Below, one piece after another: positions 46,717 through 57,528 of a DNA stretch of 64,000 bases. Each line of letters begins with the position of its first letter. Within the stretch, counting starts at the first letter, position 1. The notes beneath the pieces are model-generated. The model saw only the letters and a program-made list of their open reading frames with translations. It was not told the DNA's origin and ran no database searches. A program made the position numbers and the translations under genes. Source of the DNA: Capillidium heterosporum (Eukaryota > Entomophthoromycota > Entomophthoromycetes > Entomophthorales > Capillidiaceae); the NCBI GenBank assembly GCA_016630905.1, contig WBMQ01000003.1, forward strand, positions 1,984,001 to 2,048,000, read 5' to 3'.

Positions 46717-47684
46717 TTGGTATCTGTCTTCACTTGAAACTTTTCGAAAGTAAAAAGGTAGAGCTAGTTCTTTTATACAGCAAGCTAGCCATCTATATTA
46801 ATCCGCTTCTTGGCTAATATGGAAGAACTTGAAATTGTTTTAGCTTAGATTACGGCCGAATTTGTCAAATTACGGAATATTTTTAATGGACTTGTAAACC
46901 TTTGCACTTTTGATAAACGGCAGAATGAATAGGTATTTTTAGCAGCAAGGTGGAAAATTCCAAGGAATGGGTTGATATTTTATAGGTATGTTCAGAATAA
47001 ATACAATTATTGAATTAAAGTACAATGGCAATTATTTTAGATAAGGTGGATAGTAACTTCTTCGCTACTGAAGATTTATTATGATATTTAGAAAATTAGT
47101 GTTTTGTAAGGAATGAGTTTTCTAATTTCAATTTGCCAAAAGCATTTCCATGAAAATCCGATCAATTTTTCAATTGCCGAGTAGCTTTCAAACTAAATCT
47201 ATATAAAAGTAATAGCTTTATATCGTATTTATGCCAACACCTTACTTAGTAGATTTGTAAAAATATAATCCATGGTTTATAAGAAGGTATATGTTATTTG
47301 TTTGAAATTTTGTAATCGATTTTCCAAATTTTGCTGCAATATCAATATCAGTACGTAAGGATACATATTCAATGGACTGTATGACTCCATATCTTCTAAA
47401 CAAGGCTGGATATTGGCCATTATTTAATGAATACCTACTTTATAAACTTTGTGGATATCTCATCTATACTATTCCTCACTCTCTATTGCTACTTTACTGC
47501 TTTAATACATATATAAAAGTGAAATCATGGCACTTTTAAGGTATTTTGGCAATTATCTAATCCTGTATAGGCGCCCCATGCAATGGATAGATAACGTATA
47601 TAGACCTAATTGAGCATTTTTTGAGGGTAGGTGGTACAACGTTATTCAAATAGAAATATCTTAGATCTATTAAGCATTAGAAAC
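46717..47684. other. Intergenic stretch
   Basis: About 1 kb, AT-rich. Only the 5' flank of the minus-strand gene is interpretable. Confidence 0.45.
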
Positions 47685-47740
47685 CAGTTGAACTAGCTCG
47701 TGGAAGCTTTATAGGAATCTTACTTAGGGAGTTTAACGAT
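47685..47740 (+). pseudogene. Relic of the small gene that precedes the second P450
   Basis: GAACTAGCTCGTGGAAGCTTTATAGGAATC... parallels TTGGCACGTGGAGCTTTTAGAAGAGTC... at 53213-53270 (LARGSFIGILLREF versus LARGAFRRVLVEEL). A second short match lies near 47840 and 53365 (CCAATAACTTCC / CCAATTACTTCC). Only fragments remain. Confidence 0.45.
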
Positions 47741-48244
47741 GACTATTTTGTTCATATTAAACTTTCGCTAATTGTATAGTTTACTTTACAACAATTTCTT
47801 GTTATTCCTAAGCTATAGAGTACATATTATTCCAAAACCAATAACTTCCAAATCGGTAGATTGAAACTTCCACTTTAGCATTGATCATTACTCGTATAAA
47901 TTTGCTTTCGTTTTGAAATAATACAAGGATTTATAATAGTAAAGTATATTTAAGAAGTGTTATATTTTAAAACGAAGGAAGCAGTTGACAAATACTTTGG
48001 CTCCAAAAGTGTAAATATATATTAGTATGTCTTAACTTAGCATTCATAAACTATAATATGGATATAAAATAAGGCGTTTAGCGAATTACGTAAGCTATCT
48101 ATGTTATATAGTAATAATAAGGGTGGTAAAACTCTACTTATTTATCACTAAAATCTGATTACAGATAGCTAAATATATTCAAATTGATAACAGGCTTCCA
48201 ACACTATATAAGTTGACCGAACTTCGACCTTATATTTCATAGTC

Positions 48245-50173
48245 ATGGGGGCTTTAGCAAATATAGTAGTTTTTTTAATAGTAGTCAAGTTCATCCTCTA
48301 CGTCAAAAAGGTAAAGTAAACGATCAATCTTTGACTGACATCGAGCAGGTTATTCATACCATTTTCTTCCACCCATTGAAGGATGTACCAGGTCCTATCC
48401 ACCTACATATAATCCCTTATCGCCTTATATTCGCCAAAGCATCTGGAACTCTACACGAAGTAGTGCACCGCTATCATCAAAAGTATGGTCCGGTCGTTCG
48501 TATAGGTTGCTTTTTAAACTAGTAGTTATAGGCTAAAACACTAAACAGGCAAATCGGTTGTATCTTTCGCCGACATGAAGGCAGCTAGTCAGATCCACTC
48601 CACTTATGCCTACAACAAGAGTTGGTTCTATATCTTCTTCAGGTCCCACCATGGCATCGACAACCTTATCAGTACTAAGTAAACTTGGTAAAATTTCACA
48701 ATATACTAAAATTCCAATCAAAGGAGCAAAGAGCTGCATTCTAAACTAGTAGGCACGCATATCCCTTCAAAAGCTTATTTTTATTTAGAAACGTATCTTG
48801 GCACCAGCCTTTGCTCAAAGTAGTATCGAGACTTTGGAATCCACTATCAATACCTCTGGTGTCGTACCTATCACTAAACTGTTGACTCAACGTAGCTTGG
48901 AAGGGAAATCAATCGACCTATACAACACCTTACACATGCTATCCCTGGTATAACTTTTGTCTAAATATCCCAGTACTCAATTTAGGTATAGGATGTCATA
49001 GGTAAACTTTCGTTCGGCCAAGACCTCGGCATGGTGAAGACTGGTCACCACCCTATAGTAGATTGGATGAACAAGGCCTATGGCATACATATACTGGTAT
49101 ATCTTTAAACATAATTAAGCTAACTTTTGGCAACTAGAGTCTACTCATCCCTGGCATAAATAAGGTGATTGGAACTGGGTTCAGTCCGTTCAACCAGGTA
49201 CTTTTTTCAATTTAAGTGGTAGCTGACAGCAGTAGTTTGCTGTAGATTCAGTAAAAAAAGCTATGAAGGAGGCACATATGGATAAGACTATACTGGACAT
49301 GTTACTCGAAGCTAAAGATCCTAATGGAGGTGATAAGTTGTCTTTGGAAGAAGTTAGCGATGAATGCGCAATGTTATTGTACTGCTTTTTTGTAAATAAT
49401 TAGCTAATTCTTTTTATTAGGGTAACTGGGTCAGACACCGTCTCCTCAGCTCTTTTATGGTACCTAATTTTACAACAAGTTATTGATTTATCCTATATTT
49501 AGGACCTTCTACCTCCTACTTAAAAACCTCGCGACCTACAAGAAGTTATGTGATGAACTGAAAGGTGCATTTCCCGATGTCAATCAAAGGATTGAACATT
49601 CCAGATGCAGCAAGCTACACTACCTCAACGCCGTAATCCACGAATCGATGCGTTTGATCCCTCCGGTACCTGGTTTGCCAGAACGCTTTGTCCCCAAAGG
49701 TGGTAGCAAGATCCTTGGCTACGACTTACCAGCTGGGGTAAGTATTACCACTTAAACCTAAGCCAATGCTTTTATTTTAGACCCGAGTGGCAGCCAATAT
49801 CTACTCTTTGCACAACAGTGAGCAGGCATTTAAGGATGCATCCCAGTTTCTACCTGAGAGGTGGTTGAAGGAGACAGAGGATGGCTTAGTTTTCAGCCAG
49901 TCGGTTGGATCGAATGGATATCTGCCCTTTCTGATAGGCCCATATGCATGCCTCGGGCGAAAGTAAGTTTATTGGGTTGACTATATCCCAACTAACTTTG
50001 TGACTTCCTTTAGTCTTGCTATGATGGAGATATATATCTTTCTTTCGAACCTCATACGAAAGTTCAACTTTTCACTTATCGACCCCCAACAGGTTTTGAC
50101 TCCAATATCTAGGATTTCGATGGTTTCTAGGGAGGGGTTGTTAATGGTCAATGTTGCTCTCAATGATTCTTAA
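48245..50173 (+). CDS. Cytochrome P450, copy 1
   Basis: Twelve exons: 48245-48310, 48349-48505, 48549-48678, 48724-48748, 48789-48947, 48992-49096, 49138-49197, 49236-49378, 49421-49459, 49503-49737, 49781-49962, 50014-50173. Joined 1461 nt, 486 residues. N-terminal anchor (NIVVFLIVVKFILYV), then the proline-rich hinge LKDVPGPIHLH, YHQKYGPVVRIG, an I-helix with VTGSDTVSSALLW (Thr for oxygen activation), ExxR as HESMRL, PERF/PERW, and the heme site FLIGPYACLG (Cys ligand). A monooxygenase expected on the ER membrane with a P450 reductase partner; the substrate is unknown. The smallest exon is 25 nt. Paralogue of 53642-55570 with the same exon lengths throughout. Confidence 0.92.
49530..50117 (+). 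repeat. Near-identical tract shared with the second P450 (copy 1)
   Basis: Covers the end of exon 10 through most of exon 12, introns included, and matches 54927-55514 with about five visible base differences. Sequence outside the tract is clearly diverged. Confidence 0.9.
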
Positions 50174-50859
50174 ATAAATAGAACTCTTTTATACTACTTT
50201 TTATCGGTTAAAATCCTTATAAGCAAGTTAAAGGCAAAAACTGCTTTAAATTAGTTTTAATAAATACTGGTATATTGATAATGTGATACTATAAGAACAA
50301 AGTACAAGCAAAAATTAAGGATTCTATTCTTGGATTTGAGTGTCTTTATATGCTAGCTTTAATAGTGATTGAGGTATTTTTAAAGAACGTTATATTTGTT
50401 TCAAATTGATTGTGCAATTTATAAGAAATAAAAGGAAAAACAGCGCAATTTTATTAAAACAGATGCTGATTTAAATATATTTACAATCGTTATTTTTTAA
50501 ATATACCTAAAGAAACTAGCGATACATTATAAACTTTAAGCATGTACTTACCTTTAAACTGCATCAATTAAATCACCTCTCACCCTTCGACTAGTAATAG
50601 CATATCAGAGTAAACTTGGGTAACTAGTATAGCCTATCGATTGATCACAATTAACCTCAAAATTTAATGTGGCAAGGATAGTGAACAATTAGATGTAAAT
50701 TACAAATATTTTCCTATATAAATGGAGTATATATTCAATAAATATTTAAATCTCCTTATAAATATAATATAATTACTTTTTTTAAAATCAGACATCCATT
50801 CATTACAGCCTATTAGTTAAATAACCTACATTTACTTATTTAGATCTATTCTTTCAGGG
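50174..50859. other. Intergenic stretch
   Basis: About 690 bp, very AT-rich, between P450 copy 1 and the right arm of the inverted repeat. Nothing supported. Confidence 0.45.
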
Positions 50860-52851
50860 TAGGCTGAAGGTTAAGTTTACTTGGGCTGATATCACTGGAT
50901 AGGTATCATTGTTTGACTTGGACGCTGACCGAAGCATTTTCGATTTCAAAGTTTTGTGGAGAGTTGATAATACCATCATCCACATCACTGGTGAGAAGAT
51001 GAGTCTCCTACCTATCAAACATAAACTCTTAAACTGCAACTATGTTGAGCGGGTTTTAACTTATGATAACAGTCGGACTGCATACATGCTGCATTGTCTA
51101 GTTGGAAATCAAGGAATCAGAAAACGTACTTACAAGCAATTTATATCAGCAGGTCATTGATCACACAAATTTGGTCAATGTGGATTTCCCATCCTACTCC
51201 AAGATCGTAGAGGAGTTGATCTACATCCTGCTCTCGGTTCGAATAAGAATCTACCCATCATAATGAAGGGTGGGATCAAGCGTAAAGATTTCAAGTTATT
51301 TCTAGAGGAGATTGACATGCTTTGCAACGAGTTTGAGAGAAGTAGCTCTAACAATGAGGACAACTGGGATACTAACTTGAAGGACAACAACAACTTCGAT
51401 AACAAGGATATAAGCTTCATCAAGGGGAACATCCGACAGTGCTTCGAGAAGGTAACTGAAAAGGAACCCAAGGATGATGCAGGCTTCTTCAGACAAGTGC
51501 CACAGCATTTTACACACCAAGCACACCAACTTCAAGTTGAATAGCAACGATATCTATACCTTGGAAAGCTTTCAGAAGCTATCTCTGTTCATCTTCAACA
51601 GGCTTCAGGTTGTATAGATCATTGAGAGTTCAGGGCTGAAGTCGATATTATGATTGGTAGGTACCTGGGCTGCTGCAAATTCGAAGCTGATAATCATAAG
51701 TTGGTGGAGAACTTGGAAGTCACCGATATTGAAATTGATGATAGTACTAAGAATAGAATCAAGTTGAACATACTGATCACCGATGCCAACGGGGCCTTGG
51801 TCAACTTTATTATCAAGAGTCTATTAGAACACAAAAGCATCGGTTAGATCCAACAATCAGATCATAGAACAACTGCTTCAGAGCTTCAACAAACGACAGA
51901 TCGACATCAAAGAGAAGAACCTATTGCATTTTATACATCTACCTTATGTCTTCAAGGATATCCAGCTAGATTTAGATAAGATAATATACAAGAAATTCCT
52001 GAGTGTTGACATGATCCATCACATGGCCTGGATAATGGACTTCCAGAAGCCAATTGGTGATTTCAAGGACTATATCGATTCAGTTGTATATCTCATACAT
52101 ATTCAAGCCTTGAACCCCAACAAAGCTATTAAATTCGAGTTTACCTGGACGATCGATGACACCTTCCTCAGCTTACAAGGCGAGTTTGTAAAGGAGTGAT
52201 TGATTACCGAGTTCAGACATCCTAGGGCTTGTACCTGCCACTTAGTATAAGTTAGTTTTGAAAGCTATATGCTGCAGCCATTAGAAGTACAGGTTCAATG
52301 TCGATGTGCTTCGAGCAAATCAGGTGAGTGGTGGTACTGCAATTGGGATTTGGAATAACAAGGGATATATCTTCTTGCTCACCAAAGGGTGCAGTATCAC
52401 GAAGTACCTTTCAAACTCCTTCACAAGTAGTATATCTTGAATCCCGATCGATGTAGTTGCCAACTCCATCGTTGAAATTCTATCCGACGATTTCAATCTT
52501 CATAATGAGACTATAAGCCACATAACTAATCCACGAACTTTGAGCTGGTCTGAGTTCATTTCTTACCTTTATCAACTGAGATTCAAGCTCAATGTCGTTG
52601 ATGTTCAACTGTTTTAAACCTGTTGAAAGATAATAAAAGTTTCAGGATGTCAATGTCAATCCCCTAGCTACTTTAAGTTCTTTGAGAGTCTGTTGATGGA
52701 GGATATCAAGGAGGTGATGAAAACTGCCAAGGCCGAAGCTTTATCGAAGGAAATTGGAGATTTGAAGGCCATTAGGTTCGAATTAGTAAAAAAGTGCATC
52801 CAAAGTTGGTTGAACAATGGGTTCTTGGATAAGAAGTTGTTGGATTTATAG
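50860..52851 (+). pseudogene. Decayed large gene, inverted copy of the 3' part of 35888-39016
   Basis: Begins with RLKVKFTWADITG, an in-frame TAG, then SLFDLDADRSIFDFKVLWRV and further segments in changing frames: ESENVLTSNLYQQVIDHTNL (51116 on), KRKDFKLFLEEIDMLCNEFE (51278 on), NFKLNSNDIYTLESFQKLSL (about 51529), RYLGCCKFEADNHKLVENLE (51659 on), FKDIQLDLDKIIYKKFLSVD (51950 on), KAEALSKEIGDLKAIRFELV (52731 on), and stop TAG 52849-52851. The frame switches fall at the same places as in the left copy, so the gene was already broken when duplicated. The first about 65 bp (50860-50925) are not matched in the left arm. Confidence 0.75.
50926..52845 (-). repeat. Right arm of the 1.9-kb inverted repeat
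   Basis: Inverse of 35911-37827, spaced by about 13.1 kb. Isolated mismatches only (for example AGCTTC versus AGCTCC near 51415). Confidence 0.93.
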
Positions 52852-52944
52852 TTGAGCTGGAATTGAACTTTTATGTTTGTTTTGAATAAATATATCAATT
52901 CTACTTTTGGTTTTTGATTGTACATTCTGTTTCAATATGTATAG

Positions 52945-53289
52945 ATGGATGAGCTAATGTTTAAATCTCTTCTAAACTTATCCCTTACTTCCATTACTAC
53001 TTTACTGCCTCCACTTATCGCTTTAAAGCAAACCACGATGCTTTTAGAAACCTTTACTATAGCCTTATCTTACACTGATACCCGTACAGCGGGTAAATTA
53101 CTTGGTAGATCTTATCAAATGCTTTTAAGCAAGGACGGATTAGTTCCATTTTAGGGAAGCATTTGATTTAAATAGAACTACTCCGGACCTGCTGAATACT
53201 GGAAGCTAATTGGCTTGGCACGTGGAGCTTTTAGAAGAGTCTTAGTGGAGGAGTTAACAGCACTTCCCAAGCTCTACTTCAAGGTTTAA
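52945..53289 (+). CDS. Small gene of unknown function preceding P450 copy 2
   Basis: Exon 52945-53142 (MDELMFKSLLNLSLTSITTL...LLGRSYQMLLSKDGL) may join exon 53176-53289 (NYSGPAEYWKLIGLARGAFR...) across a 33-nt GT-AG intron of atypical donor GTTCCA, giving about 103 residues. Without splicing it ends at 53154. The N-terminus is hydrophobic and Leu/Thr-rich, the C-terminus basic and helical. A relic of the second half precedes P450 copy 1 (47685-47740), so the gene and the P450 were duplicated together. No family recognised. It begins only 95 bp after the inverted-repeat arm. Whether it is intact is unclear. Confidence 0.4.
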
Positions 53290-53641
53290 CTGGGTGTACA
53301 ACATATTTTTGGGCGATTTGTTGATATTCTTGAGCCATGGACTATCCTGCAATTCTAGAGCCAATTACTTCCTAAAGTATTGATCTTTACCCAGACATTT
53401 TGATGGAATAGGTGTCGAGACCTAAATTAAGTTATGCTATCCCAGCCGCATGAGCAGTAACATATGTAGTAGTAAGTCCTGTAGCAAATTATGTAAAATA
53501 ATTAGACTATGTCGTTAAGAGTAAGGGTAACTATAAATCAATTTGTAGCGAATGTCCAAATTGAAGTAGTTCAAAGTATGTGAGCTGGTATCAAATTTCA
53601 ACGCTATAAAAGGTGGGCTAAACATTTTGACCCATCCAACT

Positions 53642-55570
53642 ATGAGCATCTTAATAAATTTACTAGTTTCCTTTATCGTACTGAAGTTCATCCTTTACGT
53701 CCAAGAGGTAAAGTGAACAGTCGAAACTTTGACTAATAGCGATCAGGTAGTACACGCTGTTTTCTTCCATCCTTTGAAGGATGTACCAGGTCCTATACAT
53801 TTGCACATAGTTCCTTACCGCCTCATCTTTGCCAAGGCAACTGGAACTTTGCACAATGTAATACACCGTTACCACCAAAAGTATGGGCCAGTCGTTCGCA
53901 TAGGTTGCTTTGTAAATTGGAAATAGGAAATTTAATTTTGAAATAGGTAGATCGATAGTGTCGTTCGCCGATATGAAAGCAGCATGCCAGATCCATTCTA
54001 CTTACAGCTATGATAAGAGTTGGTTCTACTCAGCCTTTAGGTCGATCGAAGGCATCGATAACCTCCTCAGCGCTAGGTAAAATGGTAGGTACTCTAGATT
54101 GTTAATGTTTTTTCTATAGGGATCGTGACTTGCATTCAAAACTGGTAATAGACATACCTCTTGTAAAGTATTAATTATATTAGAAGCGAATCTTAGCACC
54201 AGCGTTCGCACAGCACAGTGTAGAGACTTTAGAGTCCACTATTAACACATATGGAGTTGTATTTATCGACAAGATAATGCGAAAATGTAGCTTAGAAAGG
54301 AAATCCATCGATTTACACAAGGCACTACATCTACTATCTCTGGTATAAGTTGCCAAAGTTTTTAGTACTTATTTTGAGCGAGTAGGAGGTCATAGGTAAG
54401 TTAGTCTTCGGTCAAAATCTTGGTATGGTGGAAAATTCTTACCACCCATTACTCTATTGGATGGACAAGGCGCACGTACTACACGTATTGGTAAGTTAAA
54501 TTAAAATGTAGAGTACAAGGGTATTGACTCTGCACCCTAGAACCTGTTCGTTCCTGGTATTAGTAGACTAGTTGGAGTTGGACTCAGCCCTTTCAATCAG
54601 GTATCTAACGATATTTTCAAACTACTACTGAGTAAAGAAGTTTGCGATAGATTCGGTAAAAAAGGCGATGGTAGACACTTTTAAAGATAAAACTATCCTT
54701 AGTATGCTGCTTGAAGCTAAAGACCCTAAAGGAGGCGATAAGCTATCTTTGGAAGAAATTAGTGATGAATGTGCTATGCTGATGTATATTTGGTTTTGAA
54801 ATTATAGTTGACGAAATTTTAGAGTTACTGGATCGGATACCATTTCTTCAGCTGTACTATGGTATTTATTCACATAATAGTTGATACTTAGTTTTCTAGG
54901 ACTATTTACCTTTTACTCAAGAACCCCGCGACCTACAAGAAGTTATGTGATGAACTGAAAGGTGCATTTCCCGATGTCAATCAAAGGATTGAACATTCCA
55001 GATGCAGCAAGCTACACTACCTCAACGCCGTAATCCACGAATCGATGCGTTTGATCCCTCCGGTACCTGGTTTGCCAGAACGCTTTGTCCTCAAAGGTGG
55101 TAGCAAGATCCTTGGCTACGACTTACCAGCTGGGGTAAGTATTACCACTTAAACCTAAGCCAATGCTTTTATTTTAGACCCGAGTGGCAGCCAATATCTA
55201 CTCTTTGCACAACAGTGAGCAGGCATTTAAGGATGCATCCCAGTTTCTACCTGAGAGGTGGTTGAAGGAGACAGAGGATGGCTTAGTTTTCAGCCAGTCG
55301 GTTGGATCGAATGGATATCTGCCCTTTCTGATAGGCCCATATGCATGCCTCGGGCGAAAGTAAGTTTATTGGGTTGACTATATCCCAACTAACTTTGTAA
55401 TTTCCTTTAGTCTTGCTATGATGGAGATATATATCTTCCTTTCGAATCTCATACGAAAGTTCAACTTTTCACTTATCGACCCCCAACAGGTTTTGACTCC
55501 AATATCTAGGATTTCGATGATTCCTAAGGAAGGGTCGTTCATGGTCAATGTTGCTCTTAATGAATCTTAA
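53642..55570 (+). CDS. Cytochrome P450, copy 2
   Basis: Twelve exons of exactly the same lengths as copy 1: 53642-53707, 53747-53903, 53947-54076, 54120-54144, 54184-54342, 54386-54490, 54541-54600, 54641-54783, 54823-54861, 54900-55134, 55178-55359, 55411-55570. 486 residues. Anchor LINLLVSFIVLKFILYV, LKDVPGPIHLH, YHQKYGPVVRIG, VTGSDTISSAVLW, HESMRL, PERW, FLIGPYACLG heme site. Intact. The first nine exons have diverged from copy 1 in sequence and introns, while the last two and a half exons are nearly identical. A related but possibly different substrate is expected, since substrate-recognition regions in the first half differ (inference). Confidence 0.92.
54927..55514 (+). repeat. Near-identical tract shared with the first P450 (copy 2)
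   Basis: Counterpart of 49530-50117. Both introns inside the tract are also nearly identical. Confidence 0.9.
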
Positions 55571-56034
55571 TCCTGATGACTGCCAACCTGTAAAAATGAA
55601 TGGATTGATTGATCGAGGTACAGCTGTACCACTACATTTTTATATTTTGGAATAAACATACCTACATCACCTTATAAACATAAAGTTTAAAATACTTTTG
55701 AATAGTAGAAACAATAGCTTGGAGATTAATTATCTAAGCTTTAGTGGATTTTGGAGTGAAATGAAAGTTGGATTGAAAGTTGGCACTACACCTACATTAT
55801 AAAACAAAAACAAAAACGACATTAGAACTTTATTTTGGAAGGAAGTTGGAGCGGTAATCTTTTAAAGTATTGAGGTCCCGAAATGGCTAAAGTAATTGGG
55901 AAAGTGATTAGGTGGTGGGGATAGAGAGCATTGGGTAAAGGTGCTAACTTTGGAGTTGGTTACGATCTAGATAACATTGGACCAAAATTATAAAAAGTTA
56001 GGGCAGCATTAGGATAAGTCGAGTTAGTATACGC
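55571..56034. other. Convergent intergenic region
   Basis: About 460 bp of 3' flanks of P450 copy 2 and casein kinase I. No other feature supported. Confidence 0.5.
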
Positions 56035-57528
56035 TTAGGTGTAGCAGTTACGGAAGGTGATGAAGTCAATGAACCGGTTGAATCCATCCCGCCCAACTTT
56101 ACCCTCCTTGGGGTGACCTTCCAAGTTGACAGCGGCGTGGGGGGTAGTGTTGCCAGGTTCATGCTCGTGGTCCAACGTGTTGAGGCCGGAGGGGTTGCGG
56201 TAGTGACTGTTGTTGAAGTTGGCACTGGGAGTGGCCACCGAGGTATCCTTCTGGGTGCGGTGCTCGCTGTTGAGCCCGTCGCCTAAACGTGAGGTGCCGT
56301 TGGCCTTGGACCCGTGCAACGTCAACTTGGTGGCGGCCTCGTGGTTGGGCTCGGGGATCTTGAACGAAGCATGGCTGGGCGTCTTGATCTGGTCGACGTG
56401 GATCATCCAGTCGAAGACCTCCTCCTCCTCGCGCAAGTTGAGCTTCTGCAGCACCTTGTCCATAAGGCCGCGCAAATAGTCGTAGTCAGGTGTCTCCTCG
56501 AAGGCCAACTTGCGGGTGTAGGTCATGTAGGTGGCGAACTCTTCGGGGAAGCCACCACATAAATCCTTGATTGTCGTCAGCTGCTTAGTTTCGCTGATCT
56601 TCTCGTATTTCTGCTTGTTGTTGGCCGCTTTGAGACCTTGCCACGGTAAGCTGCCTCGTAAAAAGTACATAAAGACATGGCCCAGTGCCTCCAAGTCGTC
56701 GCGACGGCTTTGCTCGCGTCCCAAGTGGGTGTTTATACTCATGTAGCGGGCCGTACCGCTCAAACTCTTACGTTCACGGTAGGGAATATGCTGTTTGGTC
56801 TTAGGGTCTCGGTACTGTTTGACCATACCAAAGTCAACCATGTGCACGATGTTGGCGTTTTTAGAGTGTGGCTTCCCCATGAGGAAGTTGTCGGGCTTGA
56901 TATCTCTGTAGATGAGTGACTTTTCGTGGACAGACTGTACCCTGGTGATCTTTTCAAGATTAAAACAATAGGAATATAGAGCTTACCATCTGCTTGGCCA
57001 GGAGCGCAACCGTCTTTGTTGAGAATTTGCGGCGACACATGTCGAATAGATCTTCGAGACTTGGCCCTAATAGATCGATGCAAAGGACGTTGTATAGTCC
57101 CTCTTGTCCAAAGTAGTAGGCGCTTGGAATGCCGGCTATATACTTTCAGTTTTATAAAATATGACAAAAGTTACGAAGCCCAGTAAGGATTCGGTAAGCG
57201 CGGTACTCATCCCTAAGTTGGGGAACATCGGCTTTACGGGGTTCCTAAACCATTTTAGAAAATAGGCTAGCAACGTACTTACGAATTTGATGGCCACCAC
57301 CTGGTTGTTGAGTAGATTTGTCCCTTAAAAGCAAAAGGTTATTACCTAAACAAATGAATAAATTTTACCGGAATAAATGATGCCAAAACTTCCCTCACCA
57401 ATCTTCTTTTCTACACGGTAGTGGACTCCAACAATATTAGGTTGACCGGAGCGTGAAGATTGGGAGGAGCTCTGCGAATGGCTTCCCAACTGGATACCGC
57501 TGCTTCGACGTTGATTAGGTTGTGCCAT
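56035..57528 (-). CDS. Casein kinase I, Yck1/2-type
   Basis: Five exons on the minus strand: 57528-57369, 57323-57283, 57244-57175, 57135-56987, 56949-56035. 1335 nt, 444 residues, introns 37-45 nt. Kinase domain about 38-310: [104 protein letters not shown] (the CK1 SIN instead of APE), [22 protein letters not shown]. The match to yeast Yck proteins is close over this region. They phosphorylate acidic or primed sites and act at the plasma membrane via C-terminal lipidation; here the C-terminus ends FRNCYT with a single Cys, not the Cys-Cys of Yck1/2. The tail (330-444) is Asn/Ser/His-rich. GC content is clearly higher than in surrounding DNA. Confidence 0.93.

Noticed and set aside
56210..56919. 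Several plus-strand frames of 70-90 codons
   Set aside because: Antisense to casein kinase I, whose motifs are unambiguous.
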